Below are positions 24,701 through 40,398 of a DNA stretch of 64,000 bases, one piece after another. The position numbers were made by a program, and so were the translations under genes. The DNA lies in assembly GCA_021292105.1 (NCBI GenBank), contig CM037857.1:42587464-42651463 (forward strand), written 5' to 3'. The DNA is from Anadara kagoshimensis (lineage: Eukaryota; Mollusca; Bivalvia; Arcoida; Arcidae). The notes beneath the pieces are model-generated. The model was not told the origin of the DNA, did no database searches, and was given only the letters and a program-made list of their open reading frames with translations. The stretch's first letter is position 1. Each line of letters begins with the position of its first letter.

Positions 24701-27700
24701 ATAAGAAAATGCCTTAATGTTAACAAGAGGTCTGGGGACTGAATGTCTTGTCCTGAAGAGCGCTGTTAATAAATTATATGACCCAAGGTAAAGGTAACCC
24801 ATCCTTCATCTTCTGAAGTAACTTCTGTAGTTAGCTCCATAATGAATCTATATATGTCAAGTTTTAATGCCTTATACTTTTGAAAAGAAAAACAACAGGT
24901 TAAAAGAATACTGTAAACAAATAATTTTTACTAGTGTAACTGTTGGACTGTTGAAGACAGTACTAACGGTGACATAGATGACAACATTGACAGTGCCAAA
25001 CATGATTGCTTTACCTCGCACATGTGGCATGGAAATCTCTTGTCTTTACCTGTGTGAGATTTCCTTGTACTAACGGTGACATAGATGACAACATTGACAG
25101 TGCCACACATGATTACTTTTCCTCGCACATGTGGCATGGAAATCTCTTGTCTTTACCTGTGTGAGATTTCCTTGTACTAACGGTGACATAGATGACAACA
25201 TTGACAGTGCCACACATGATTACTTTTCCTCGCACATGTGGCATGGAAATCTCTTGTCTTTACCTGTGTGAGATTTCCTTGTACTAACGGTGACATAGAT
25301 GACAACATTGACAGTGCCACACATGATTACTTTTCCTCGCACATGTGGCATGGAAATCTCTTGTCTTTACCTGTGTGAGATTTCCTTGTCTCAACCTAGA
25401 GTGTAATCACTTTTCCCAACATCACAATCACTTACGCACAATTTTTTGATGACATCATAATTGTTATATTTGAGAACGTCAACAAAAATTGATTACATCA
25501 TTTTAAGAAGACACAGATGGTGGCAATAAAAACCAAACATTTGATGCAAATATTTGTTTATAAATCATAATTTGATGATGCAATGAGTGAGAAAAAGAAT
25601 CCTACACCAGTAACAGATATCTCAAACTTGGATGAATATTTATAATGACAATTTTCAATAACAAATATATTCATCCTCGTCTGAGATGTCTCTATCTTAA
25701 ACTGCTACTGATGTAGGGAGACAAAAATGGTCACAGTAATGGAACAGTAACTGTCAGTTATACCTGGAGAGTGTTAGAGTTATCTCCCTTGGTATTAGTG
25801 ATATGTATTGCAGTGTAATCTATAACTTTACTTGTAATTAATTTTCAGTATATATTGATTTTTATACAGAGCTTTACAGATTACTGTATTACAGTCAATT
25901 CCTTGGCTATTTTCTGTATTTGGTTTTAAAATTTTATCAGTCTGATACATAATATCGTGAAATAAAAATATTGAAAAGGATGGGTTTAGTCTTATCAGAT
26001 AATAATTTTATAACCAAACATTGTTGTGTTGATAAATGATTTTAAACCATACAGTATCTTTTTTCAGATCATTTGACCATCTATAATATAAAATCTTATA
26101 AAACCAATGTATTACACACACAAAATGGGCCTAAAAATTTTTACCTGCCAAGACAGGCATCTTTTCATTTAAAGGTACAGTGCAACCTGCCGTAAAGGCC
26201 ACCTCTATATAAGGGTCACCTGCTTATAAAGGCCAGCAGAATTGTATCCCAATTGTTCTTTATTCATATTATTTGAACCTGTATATAAAACCCACCTGCC
26301 CATAAGGGTCACTGGTTCCCTTGGGTGCCCTTTATAGACAGGTGTACTGTACCTGTTCTTCAGGGAAAATTATATCCACAGTAAATATTAATTAAAATGG
26401 ATTGATTGATTTATTGAATGGAGTTTCACGTCCCAGTCAAAAATATTTTATGTATATCAAGATGTCACCAGCAATAGGTTAAATGGCAGGAATTTTTACC
26501 TCTACAGGGTGCTCAGGATTCTTTAGCATGCCACACCTATAATTACATGGGACATACCTTTTTAAGGTTTAATTTGAAAGATTGGTGACTTTCATTTCTA
26601 AATCCCTTAGTGCTTGGTGAAACAGACACTACTTATTTCCAAAGGCTTGAATAGACCTGGCCAGGGTTCAAACCCAGACCTCTCATATATAGAATGAGCA
26701 CTCTACTGACTGAGCTACCATAGTGGTTACTAATTAAAAGAACTTAGGACTGAACAAGATGAATCCCTTATAGACAGGTGCTTGCATTGTATAATTTGTG
26801 ATTATAAATAAAAGATGTAAACTTTATTTTAATTACCAGTATATCAAAATTATATAATAAACGAAAACATTTGATCATTTTCATGTGAATGACGTCATTT
26901 TAAAACTTATCTACTGTACATCAATATCATTTGTATGGATGTAAGTGGGAGGTTGTGGGTTCGAACCCCTGCTGGATATGACCCAAGACTTGAAAGTGGG
27001 CAGTGACTGTTCTTTTGCCAAGCACTTAGCATTACGAAATGAAAGTTACGGTTCTTTTGGATGAGAACTTAAAATAAACAAGGTCCAGTGTGGGCTTGGC
27101 GAGCTAAAGAACCCTGCTGTATAATGCCATCAGTGCAGCGCACAGGCAAAATGTCTGCACTTTTGCCTACAGCTGGTGATGTCTTGATTTAAGTGAAATA
27201 TTCTTGACTGGGTCGTTAAACACCATTACACAACTCAACTCATTTGTAGGGAAAAATGGAAACTTCAGAAAAAAATGTAAATCTCTTGCTGTTTGTTTTA
27301 TGTTGAATGTCTATGATTCTCTCATTACAATCTACAACAATAATGAGATGATGGTTTCATGTCCATCAATGATCAATATTGACTACGACAAACATGGACA
27401 TTTCTGACAATGATTCTCAATGAAAAAATAAAATTATATAATATTTATTTTTATCAAGACATTGATTCTTTAAAATCATTAACATTACAGCGAATCTTGA
27501 TGGTGGCTGACAAATTTATATATATATATATATACCGGTAATTTGTTTCTGCATGATCTCCATTATCTGAGCTCTGTTAATCAATTAAATATTTTCATAT
27601 ACCGGTAAATTCATTTTTTGTAAAAATTCCTGGCTTAAGGCAAAATTAGTCATTTTACAGTAAATCATATACCTTATTATGGTATGCAGCTTTCCGAAAT

Positions 27701-27855
27701 CATATTTGTGGTTTAGAGGCAAACAGCAAGGACAATCAATACATGAATAACATTGTTATCAATGGAATGAAAATTACTTTAATCTATTTGCTATCATTTT
27801 TTAATATGCATTTTTAGACAATTTTGTTTGATTTAAATTTTCCTTTTCCAAAATA

Positions 27856-27889
<34 letters not shown>

Positions 27890-28054
27890 AATTACTAATC
27901 CAACATAACATGTTTTATCTGTGCCTTCTTAGAATGTCAGTTTCTCAGAGAGAGAAAGAGAGAGAGAGGGAGATTGAATTACTAATCCAACATAACATTT
28001 TGTTGATAATGTAATAATTATTTTATCTGTGCCTTCTTAGAACTTCAGTCTCTC

Positions 28055-28111
<57 letters not shown>

Positions 28112-28183
28112 AATTGAATTACTAAAACAACATAACATTTTGTTGATACATGTATTACCTGTGCCTTCTTATAACTTCAGTTT

Positions 28184-28236
<53 letters not shown>

Positions 28237-28311
28237 AATTACTAATCCAACATAACATTTTGTTGATACATGTATTAATTATTTTATCTGTGCCTTCTTC
28301 AGTCTCTCAGA

Positions 28312-28343
<32 letters not shown>

Positions 28344-31300
28344 AAGAGAGAGAATTACTAATCCAATATATTATTTTGTTAATTTTAATTAATTTACCTT
28401 TGTCTTCTTATAATTTCTCTGAGAGAAAGAAAGATAGAAGAGTTTTTATTAATCTGTAATATATAACTTATTGATTTCCGTAACATGGTGGTTTACCTGC
28501 CTATTTAGATACTGCTAAGTGTCAGACACTCTTAGAAGTTGTTATTTTATTCACATTATATCATGGTATTTTACATGGATTTGAACCAATCCTATAATTG
28601 AAATGAATGACTGACATAGTATTTCTTTATTCTACTTTTGTTATGTCTTTAATTAATATCATTATTTTTCTAACAATATAAAATTTCATATTTTAGCTTT
28701 ATTTCATTCTAAGTACTTCAATTCCATTATACAGGTACATGTAGTATTTTATATTTTAACTTTTTTCAAAACATAAATGTTAGAATTTATTACATTTTTT
28801 ACAATATATATATATATCAATAAAAATTGAAAACAACATCATTTCAAATTAAACTAATTAACAGGCTTGACTGCAAATGTAATAGCACTTTATCAGGTAC
28901 ACAAGAACATTAGCATCTATGGTCTGCTCTCATATACATGTACCGGTACAATTGAAAGTGTAACACTGAGCTAATGAAAAGAAGTTGAACCTCAGATGCT
29001 GATTTACATAGCTAATGACCACAAAATTGCAACTCTCTCTACCGAAACGCTCTCTATATATAAATAATAAGGGACTGTGATGAGATATCAATTTGGCACT
29101 AATTCTTAAGCTCAGTGTTAAACTTTAGACAGGTCTGTGTTTTACCTAGCTATTATATATAGTTATGTTCTACTTCACGACGTTCATATGAACATAAATT
29201 ATTTCTTTCGTAATTGAGAAATAAAAAGATATTACTATCATAATATTTAGATTTGAGGTTAATATTAATAGTTCGAATTGGCACTAATTCTTAAACTTAA
29301 GTGTTAAACTTTGGACAGGTCTGTGATTTACCTGGCTGTTTATTACATCAGCATACAGTACATGCTATAGCATACAAACATAGCATTTAGTGTACACTGT
29401 AACACTGGCCAAGGTTAAATGCATCCCCAATTGTTTAACACCAAAGTAAGACCATCAATAGGTAATTTCAATCAGGCTCACCAATTCGACAAATTTATCC
29501 ATTTTTGATGATTTTGTACCATAAAACCTATAAACATACAGATAGATATAATGAAAAGTCAAATTAGGCGAATTTTTGCCATTTAGACGTTGTTTTTTTT
29601 TAATTAAAAATACCAAAAATTCAGGATTTTTGTATGGAAATGGTACCAAAATCAAACATTTAACAATAAATAAGTACCTAAATGGCAACCTTGCACACTA
29701 AAAATGTACCGATCTGGACAAATAAATAAGTTTGATTGGTCAGCATGTTTAATGCATACAAAAATTGACTAAAATGCAGCATTATTTGTATTATAATGAA
29801 TGCTTCCTTTAATTAAAGACATTTTAATGTTTTTTCCTTTCTTCACTGTTTGAAAGTGTTTGGATTTATTTTACACATCACACAAACATGTTATATATTC
29901 ACAGAAACACTGCCCTCCATAAATTATTATTCATGTTTAAAACTGGTCCTATCATAACAGATAAAATTAAATTGTAGAAGACAGCATTATGTTAAAGCTG
30001 AGTGTTTTCAGCTAAAATACCAGTAGTGCATTTATTTTGAAAAATATAATTTTTTTTTTACGTTTTCCCCCAAAATTGTAGAAAACTCCAAGAAAATTTA
30101 TTTTCAAGAAAATCAATTTTATTACATAGATTTAGAACAATGAAGTTAAGATCAGGAAAAACTTCAATATTTCAATTGTATGAACAAAATTATAATGTAG
30201 ACCTATGGCAATTATAAATTTGTAAAATAATTTTCAGATGTCATTGTATAATTATATGTGTACTGTCACATTTAAACATGATGTAATTATCAATATGTAA
30301 ACGAGTGTCACTTAAAATATTTAATTCCCTCAGTTTCTAATTTTAGACCATGTCATGTAACAATGCAACAGAAGGCTTGGAGATTCATGCAACAGAAGGC
30401 TTGAAGATTCTGCTTACACTTTGAGAACATATTTATTATTCTTTGCTTTTTAAAATTATTAAATCCAAATATTTTAGATTCAATTTCTCATTGGTTGTGT
30501 TAGTAACACAATTTTAACATGATGATACATAAAATATGCTTTAATTGAATCTTGAATTAAGAATATATACATATCTGAAGGTCATATGATAAAGGTGATG
30601 AGTTTATGTAATGCATGGATGAAAAAAATTCTGTAATAATTGTGTTTTACTGTCATGAATATAATTTTGTCTAAATTTGCTGCTAGTTAAAATGTGAAAT
30701 TCCCCAAAAACTAAGGTATACTCCCTCATGCAAAGTATTTCCCTGACTAAATTTGGTGAAATAAATTTTGGTGTTTTGGGTATCTTTTCAACATCTTGAA
30801 AATACTTTTGGTTTCATATTTTTGGTCCAAGCACTATTGATGAGGAATTGTATTCAGAAATGACCGTCTAGTGCTGTAAAATTAAAACTGGTATAATATG
30901 TAATGTATGTTAACACTTGTCTCTAAATTTGTGTTTTGAGAGACACATCAATAATCACGACAAGGTGCTTGAAAGAAATTGAATTATGAATGGGACATAA
31001 TATCAACCCCAAAACAGTGCAGGGAGGAAGTTTAACTATTTTGAGTTGGGGACCCAGCTCATTTCAGAAAAGAAGTTGTAATAGTAATACAAAGCTAAAA
31101 TGTATAAAAAGTTTGGGACCCAGCCTAATTTTTAGGAGCCCCTGCTAATCTTAAACCCTACAGTGAGAGCTCTGGATACAAACCCTAATTCTATGTTTAA
31201 AAGATGAATCAGTCTGACAAATTACCATGAGTACTGACACAAGTTTTACTACAATGATCAGTAAACATACACAGGTACTGTCAGTATGACATTTAACTAT

Positions 31301-31709
31301 CAATAAACTTTATCATCATATATGGCTAATTACCTTTATATTTGCACATTCATAAAATTCTACCTTTGTCTAATACATGTATACATTAAACTTCTGTATT
31401 AAAGTAAATACCTAAAAATCAGGAATGTTAATTTTACAAAATTTACAACAAGGATTTTTCTTTCCACAGCAAAAAAATCTATTATATATAAATAAAATAT
31501 GAGAATGCCTAATATGGAATTCCTGTAGATTCTTGTATATATTTTTTGAAATAGACTATAACAATAAATTATAGTTTTATAATTGATTTTGTAACCAGAA
31601 TGCAGTTATTCTGAGCACACTTTAACCCACCTGGAAATTAAAGTATACATCTCATTAAAGCACCGGAGAAAGTGATAATTATAATCTTTTTAAAATATAA
31701 TCTAGATTT

Positions 31710-31752
<43 letters not shown>

Positions 31753-34700
31753 CTTAGTTCTTTACATTGTACCTTGCCAGATGAAGCAATAATAAAGTAT
31801 TTCTAGGAAACACCTCACATGGTTTATTCCTAAATGTCTTTGGAGCCAGTGTTCACTCAGACAGTGATCCAAGGCCAGAACTATAGTCAATCAGACCTTT
31901 ACATTATGGTAGGCAGCTCCCTTGATGGGGTGGGGACCTTGGTGGCCTTGTGCCCACATATCACACGGTGTCTATCACTGACTAGATCTTAGTGTAAAAA
32001 AGTTTGTCAATTCGCCGCTTGCTGTGGGTGGTGATTTTCTCCAGGCACTCTGGTTTCCTTCACCACCCCAGAACTGGGTGCCTTGACACAAATCTTGACT
32101 GGGGTGTAAAACTCCACTACTGCACTCCCTTGATAACATAATGCTGGCTGGCATCCTTTAATTAAGATTTATTACAAAACATATTTCAACAGACTTTTAA
32201 ATTTATTTGTTTACCGTAATTTACATGCAGTGATTTATTAGAATAAATCCAGAATTTCATAGATGTTAGTTTTCTTTTTAAAATCATTGCCCTTGGCATG
32301 TATAATAACATAGCAGGTATTATTACCATATACCATTATATGTATTAGGTACATGTATGCATAGTAATTTTTACATGTAAAAAAGCAAAGTATCAACTAA
32401 TGTACACATGTATGTTGATAGAACTTTTAACAAAATAGCTAATTTTTTTGTATTTTGTTTTTATTTGTTTATTTATTTATTGTTTTTTGTATTTGATTGA
32501 TGTAACATAACATGATCATGAAATGTACAAAAAATAAATATAAATATACCAGTATGTATGTAGAAAATTAGGAAATAAAGATATATATCTTGATTATTTT
32601 TCATACTAGTTATATTAATTCTCTATATAATCACGGGTGTGTTTGTTTCCAAAATCTATACCATAATGACAGCAAAATATAGACTATACATTCTAGATTC
32701 TAGCCTGAAAAAAAACCCAAAAAACAAACAAAAAAAAACCCCAAAAAACCCTCACAAATACATAGAGCATTTCATTTCTATATTTCTTCATTTATATATC
32801 TTAATACATAAATTTTATATTTTTATATATTTATATAAATAAATTTTAATACATTTTTTAATTAAAATGTGTTTGGTTCACATAATGATTAGAAATAGAA
32901 GTAAAACTAGAATAACAAAAATTATACATACAGAACTGTCAGTTAAAAGTGATTTATCGTCTAGTCTGAACCGCCCAAAATGCAACATATAATATTAATG
33001 ATATTTTAATCATGCTTTTTATGCATTTCAATTAAAATTTACAATCACAGTCAAACCAAACTTTAAACCCTATGAAAGTCACTTACAAGTTGTCAGTTAC
33101 CAAGTTTTCCTCCTTGTGCCTAGTATCATGCTGGGTCTCTACGTAATTTTATCGTTATTTGACTGTGGTCTGGTGTGTTACTTAGAGGAACAAGCAAAAG
33201 TGACCTTTATGGGCAGGTGACCCTTATATGCAGGTTCAAATAACACGAATAAAAAGCATTTGGGATAAAAAGCAGAAGATCCCTATACAGAGGTGTCTTT
33301 TAGGCAGGTTTGACTTATGTATAATGATCACAAACTACTCTTCTGTTCTTAAGACAGGTATAAATAGTACACATACACCTAGAGTAATGAGTCTGATCAC
33401 AAACTACTCTTCTGTTCTTAAGACAGGTATAATAGTACACATACACCTAGAGTAATGAGTCTGATCACAAACTACTCTTCTGTTCTTAAGACAGGTATAA
33501 TAGTACACATACACGTAGGGTAATGAGTCTGATCACAAACTACTCTTCTGTTCTTAAGACAGGTTTGACTGTATATCTATAATAGTACACATACACCTAG
33601 GGTAATGAGTCTGATCACAAACTACTCTTCTGTTCTTAAGACAGGTATAATAGTACACATACACCTAGAGTAATGAGTCTGATCACAAACTACTCTTCTG
33701 TTCTTAAGACAGGTATAATAGTACACATACACCTAGAGTAATGAGTCTGATCACAAACTACTCTTCTGTTCTTAAGACAGGTATAATAGTACACATACAC
33801 GTAGGTAATGAGTCTGATCACAAACTACTCTTCTGTTCTTAAGACAGGTTTGATGTATATCTATAATAGTACACATACACCTAGGTAATGAGTCTGATCA
33901 CAAACTACTCTTCTGTTCTTAAGACAGGTATAATAGTACACATACACTAGAGTAATGAGTCTGATCACAAACTACTCTTCTGTTCTTAAGACAGGTATAA
34001 TAGTACACATACACGTAGGGTAATGAGTCTGATCACAAACTACTCTTCTGTTCTTAAGACAGGTATAAATAGTACACATACACCTAGAGTAATGAGTCTG
34101 ATCACAAACTACTCTTCTGTTCTTAAGACAGGTATAATAGTACACATACACCTAGAGTAATGAGTCTGATCACAAACTACTCTTCTGTTCTTAAGACAGG
34201 TTTGACTGTATACATACACCTAGGGTAATGAGTCTGATCACAAACTACTCTTCTGTTCTTAAGACAGGTTTGACTGTATATCTATAATAGTACACATACA
34301 CGTAGGGTAATGAGTCTGATCACAAACTACTCTTCTGTTCTTAAGACAGGTATAATAGTACACATACACGTAGGGTAATGAGTCTGATCACAAACTACTC
34401 TTCTGTTCTTAAGACAGGTTTGACTGTATATCTATAATAGTACACATACACCTAGAGTAATGAGTCTGATCACAAACTACTCTTCTGTTCTTAAGACAGG
34501 TTTGACTGTATACATACACCTAGGGTAATGAGTCTGATCACAAACTACTCTTCTGTTCTTAAGACAGGTATAAATAGTACACATACACCTAGAGTAATGA
34601 GTCTGATCACAAACTAGTCTTCTGTTCTTAAGACAGGTTTGACTGTATATCTATAATAGTACACATACACCTAGAGTAATGAGTCTGATCACAAACTACT

Positions 34701-36918
34701 CTTCTGTTCTTAAGACAGGTTTGACTGTATACATACACCTAGGGTAATGAGTCTGATCACAAACTACTCTTCTGTTCTTAAGACAGGTTTGACTGTATAT
34801 CTATAATAGTACACATACACGTAGGGTAATGAGTCTGATCACAAACTACTCTTCTGTTCTTAAGACAGGTATAATAGTACACATACACGTAGGGTAATGA
34901 GTCTGATCACAAACTACTCTTCTGTTCTTAAGACAGGTTTGACTGTATATCTATAATAGTACACATACACCTAGAGTAATGAGTCTGATCACAAACTACT
35001 CTTCTGTTCTTAAGACAGGTTTGACTGTATACATACACCTAGGGTAATGAGTCTGATCACAAACTACTCTTCTGTTCTTAAGACAGGTTTGACTGTATAT
35101 CTATAATAGTACACATACACGTAGGGTAATGAGTCTGATCACAAACTACTCTTCTGTTCTTAAGACAGGTTTGACTGTATATCTATAATAGTACACATAC
35201 ACGTAGGGTAATGAGTCTGATCACAAACTACTCTTCTGTTCTTAAGACAGGTTTGACTGTATATCTATAATAGTACACATACACCTAGGGTAATGAGTCT
35301 GATCACAAACTACTCTTCTGTTCTTAAGACAGGTTTGACTGTATATCTATAATAGTACACATACACGTAGGGTAATGAGTCTGATCACAAACTACTCTTC
35401 TGTTCTTAAGACAGGTTTGACTGTATATCTATAATAGTACACATACACGTAGGGTAATGAGTCTGATCACAAACTACTCTTCTGTTCTTAAGACAGGTTT
35501 GACTGTATATCTATAATAGTACACATACACCTAGGGTAATGAGTCTGATCACAAACTACTCTTCTGTTCTTAAGACAGGTTTGACTGTATATCTATAATA
35601 GTACACATACACCTAGGGTAATGAGTCTGATCACAAACTACTCTTCTTCTTCTTAAGACAGGTTTGACTGTATATCTATAATAGTACACATACACCTAGG
35701 GTAATGAGTCTGATCACAAACTACTCATCTGTTCTTAAGACAGGTTTGACTGTATATCTATAATAGTACACATACACCTAGGGTAATGAGTCTGATCACA
35801 AACTACTCTTCTGTTCTTAAGACAGGTTTGACTGTATATCTATAATAGTACACATACACCTAGGGTAATGAGTCTGATCACAAACTACTCTTCTGTTCTT
35901 AAGACAGGTTTGACTGTATATCTATAATAGTACACATACACCTAGGGTAATGAGTCTGATCACAAACTACTCATCTGTTCTTAAGACAGGTTTGACTGTA
36001 TATCTATAATAGTACACATACACCTAGGGTAATGAGTCTGATCACAAACTACTCTTCTGTTCTTAAGACAGGTTTGACTGTATATCTATAATAGTACACA
36101 TACACCTAGGATAATGAGTCTGATCACAAACTACTCTTCTGTTCTTAAGACAGGTTTGACTGTATATCTATAATAGTACACATACACCTAGGGTAATGAG
36201 TCTGATCACAAACTACTCTTCTGTTCTTAAGACAGGTTTGACTGTATATCTATAAAAGTACACATACACCTAGGGTAATGAGTCTGATCACAAACTACTC
36301 TTCTGTTCTTAAGACAGGTTTGACTGTATATCTATAATAGTACACATACACCTAGGGTAATGAGTCTGATCACAAACTACTCTTCTGTTCTTAAGACAGG
36401 TTTGACTGTATATCTATAATAGTACACATACACCTAGGGTAATGAGTCTGATCACAAACTACTCTTCTGTTCTTAAGACAGGTTTGACTGTATATCTATA
36501 ATAGTACACATACACCTAGAGTAATGAGTCTGATCACAAACTACTCTTCTGTTCTTAAGACAGGTTTGACTGTATATCTATAATAGTACACATACACCTA
36601 GGGTAATGAGCTACTCTTCTGTTCATCACTCACTTGGTGTCACATCAGAGTATCTGGGTACATAGATTCACTTGATCACTACATAATTCAATTTTATTAT
36701 TCCATCTGTGGAGGCAATTCATCAGTTTATATCTACACGATAAAGTAAAACTTATTGTATATTAAACTTATTGTATATTTCCCGTAAACTTATTGAAATC
36801 AGCGTTAAATTACCAAGCAGTTAGTTACATAATATTAGTTATTACAGATAGTCACTGATTAACATTATGTTAGTGACATATATTTTACTTTTTAAACCTC
36901 ATTTACAAATCAACACAC

Positions 36919-36960
<42 letters not shown>

Positions 36961-37874
36961 TGTTTATTTGTTTCTATAAGATTCCATGGGAGGTTGGGGT
37001 TTGAACCTTGGTCAGGTCTGACCAATACCAAGGTAGATACTGCTCTTGTGTCAAGCACAAAGTATTTAGAAATAAAAATCACATGGTCCATTAAAGAGAC
37101 CCTAAAAACTAACACCTCATGTCACAGTAGAAATTGCACACTAGAGAACTGCCCTTGCACATGGCCCTGAATGCACTGCAAAGGTAAAAATTTCTGCCAC
37201 TTCACCTGCTGTTGGTGATGTCTTGATATAACTAAAATATTCTTGACATGGTTGTGAAACTGCATTCATTTAATCAATCACAAGATTCCACCTCTATGTA
37301 GCCCCACAAAATAATGATTTTATCTTCCCTTTAGAATACAGTATTTAAATTACAACCACCCTTATATACTGGTGCTACAGCTTATATTTATTTACACAAG
37401 ATCTAGAGATTTAGCTGATGTATCAAGGTCTTCTTTAACTGTATAAATTCAAGTTCATGTATGACAATTTTATTTTTTTCTAAATGGTTATGAACATATT
37501 TCTGCATCAGCATCATCATCATCAAGTTATCTGTTTGTTTTCAAAATACAATATGCCGACAAGAAATCATTTTGCTTTTTCTTTATTTAAATTTGAAATA
37601 ATGTACTGATAATGCTAATAAATGTATTAAAAATGCACAGGAACAAATTTTTTTTTAAATCTTAGAAATTCAATTGCTCAGTGTTGAGTTTTAGGTCAGA
37701 TGATGATGATCAAGCTGGGGTTTGAACTAGTTAGGCCTATAGCAGGTGAAAAATTTTACAATACTGGTAATTACCACCAGTTTGATAAAAATTATATTAC
37801 TATAAATCCTAGTACGTTTATTACATCATCTTACTGCATTTAATACATAACATATCCAATTATATCAAAGCTCT

Positions 37875-37905
<31 letters not shown>

Positions 37906-40350
37906 TACACACTACTGGTAAATGATTTCAGACTGAGAAATAAGTTTTTACTATACATATAAAGATCACACACACACACACACACACACTCGTAAATAGT
38001 GATGAGGGAATCAGTTGCATTTTCATAATCGATTAATCGGTTATAATCGGAAGATGATTTCGATCGATTTTTCGATTATAATCGGTTAATAAATTGAAGT
38101 GGAAATTACGAAGTAAATTAAATTAAATTCTAATTTTTAGTCTTGATAATATCTGCAAGATTTTTGTATCTCAGTTAAGACTTAAAATATCCTCCATTTT
38201 TCTGATCATTTACTCTTCCTTACATTTGTTTTAGTTTTCTTTTCTAAGTACACTTATTTCAGCTACAATTTCATACTTATTTTACACACAAGCTCCAAAT
38301 GAACCGTTCTGTTTTTTGTTAAACGAACTTCAGTAAATAATCGAAATCAATCGATTACTAGATATCGATTAAATCTATTAATCGGTCCAACACTACTAGT
38401 AAATGATTTCAGACTGAGATATAAGTTTTTATTTTACTATTCATATAAAGATATAAAGATACCCAGCAGAATTTGAAAAATCATTAACTTGTTACAAAAT
38501 GTTATTACCATGAAAATACAAATTAGAGAACAAAACATATTATTATATACAAAATAAGAATTTTTTGTACAAAACTTTTAAAAAGGTATTACATGTACTT
38601 AAAAGTCTTGGAAGCAATTTAATTGCTACTTTTTGAAGTTTTTATCTTTTTAGAGAAAAATATAATATATTATATATATATAAATAAGATGAAAACGTGA
38701 CCACTGAAAAATTATTATCATAAAATCTGTCATTATGTACAATCCTTTTTTGCCTTTGCACCTTTTGTATAAAAACATTTGATATTTACATTTACTTATT
38801 TACCGGTAATTGTGAAATCATTTATTTGTACCTGACTATCAATCAATTAACTAATGAAGTCATTATGAAGTGCAAGTTAAAAATAACAGCCTGAGTATGT
38901 TGACCTCTAGGCAGAGCTGGATTGTTTTAAGTAGGACTACAAACATTTTGATGAATTTTGCAATCAGGGCTCAAGTTTTTAAATCTGGTGAACTTTTGTT
39001 CTTGTGTTGTAGTTCATAAGTATTAAAATCTATAACAGCCTGGCTCAAAATAGCACCTAAAATAGGAGCCATGGTAACTAAAATTTTGACTTTGTAACTA
39101 AGTTGCCAATGTGGCTGCTAAAATTTCTGTCATCAAGATCTGTCTGACTTTGACCATTTTAGAAGTATGCAGTCTAAATTCAAGTTTTCAAAGCAATTTT
39201 TTTTGCTTGTGTTGTAGTTCATAAGTATTCAAATCTAAGATGAGTTGAGTTGAGTTGAGAAATGGTGTTTAGCGTCCCAATCAAGAATATTTCACTTATA
39301 TTGAGACATTGCCAAATATAACTTGAGTTGGGTTGAGTTGAGTTGAGTTAAGTAATGGTGTTTAACGTCCCAATCAAGAATATTTCACTTATATTGAGAA
39401 ATCGCGAAATCTAAGATGAATCAATCTTTTGAATTAACATTGCACTTTAAGATGATACATGTATTCCTTACAGTAGCCAGTATCAGTGGTCCTAGTGTAA
39501 GAAAGTTTGTAAGGTCATTGCTAAAGATCAGTGTTTGTTCTGGTTTCTTCCACAATTCTCAAAGTCACTGCCTTAATATCAGTGAAGAATCTTGACTCGG
39601 GTCCTTGACTGAGGCGTTGAACCCCATTACTCCATTCCTAGCTGTAGACCAGTAGTTGTCAGTATAACAACCAAGTGGTTTGCTTCTGAAATGCCTTGAA
39701 TTTTCAAAATAATTTCAATGCTGGCAAATTAAGTTGAAAAACATGTTTAAATATTAAAATCTAAAAGTTGTGATGTATATAATTTTATATGGTAGTACAA
39801 AGCAGATGTATAAGAGTCCCATTGGTTATGTTTTAGTCTAGTAAAAACAACTTGTTATTACTGCTTGCTGATGTGGTGGTATAAGCCAGCACATAACCAA
39901 ACATCATTGTATCAACACAACTTTATCTTCTGTATTTAATTTTTTCAACACTATTCAATCATGTTAAATGAAAACAAATTTAGTAAAATAACATGTTCTT
40001 ATCAACTGACTATACCTATATATTCAGTAATTAATACCACACTACCATGTACAAAAATTTAATTAAAATATACTACATTTAGGGCCACCTGCTACACAAT
40101 ATCATAAAGTTATATTACATTTAGGTAACTTTTAACTTCCTGTGAAGTCATAAATGCATCGTTATATATATAAAATAATATGATGGTTAATTTATGCAAG
40201 GTGAATCACCTGGTCAAGTCTGCAGTCATACCTGTATCAAGTCTGCGGCCATACCTTATCATGTTACAAGGCCATATGTTAATAACCCTAAAGCAACATA
40301 ATAAATTCCATAAAAAAAATTTGAGAAAATATTTCAAAAACTTACCTGTT

Positions 40351-40398
<48 letters not shown>

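Noticed and set aside
24958-25391. Regular repeats that might suggest a CRISPR-like array
   Set aside because: Units are contiguous 107-bp tandem copies without unique spacers, in a spliced eukaryotic gene.
28140-28361. Arg/Glu repeat protein frame
   Set aside because: GA microsatellite translated; no real gene.
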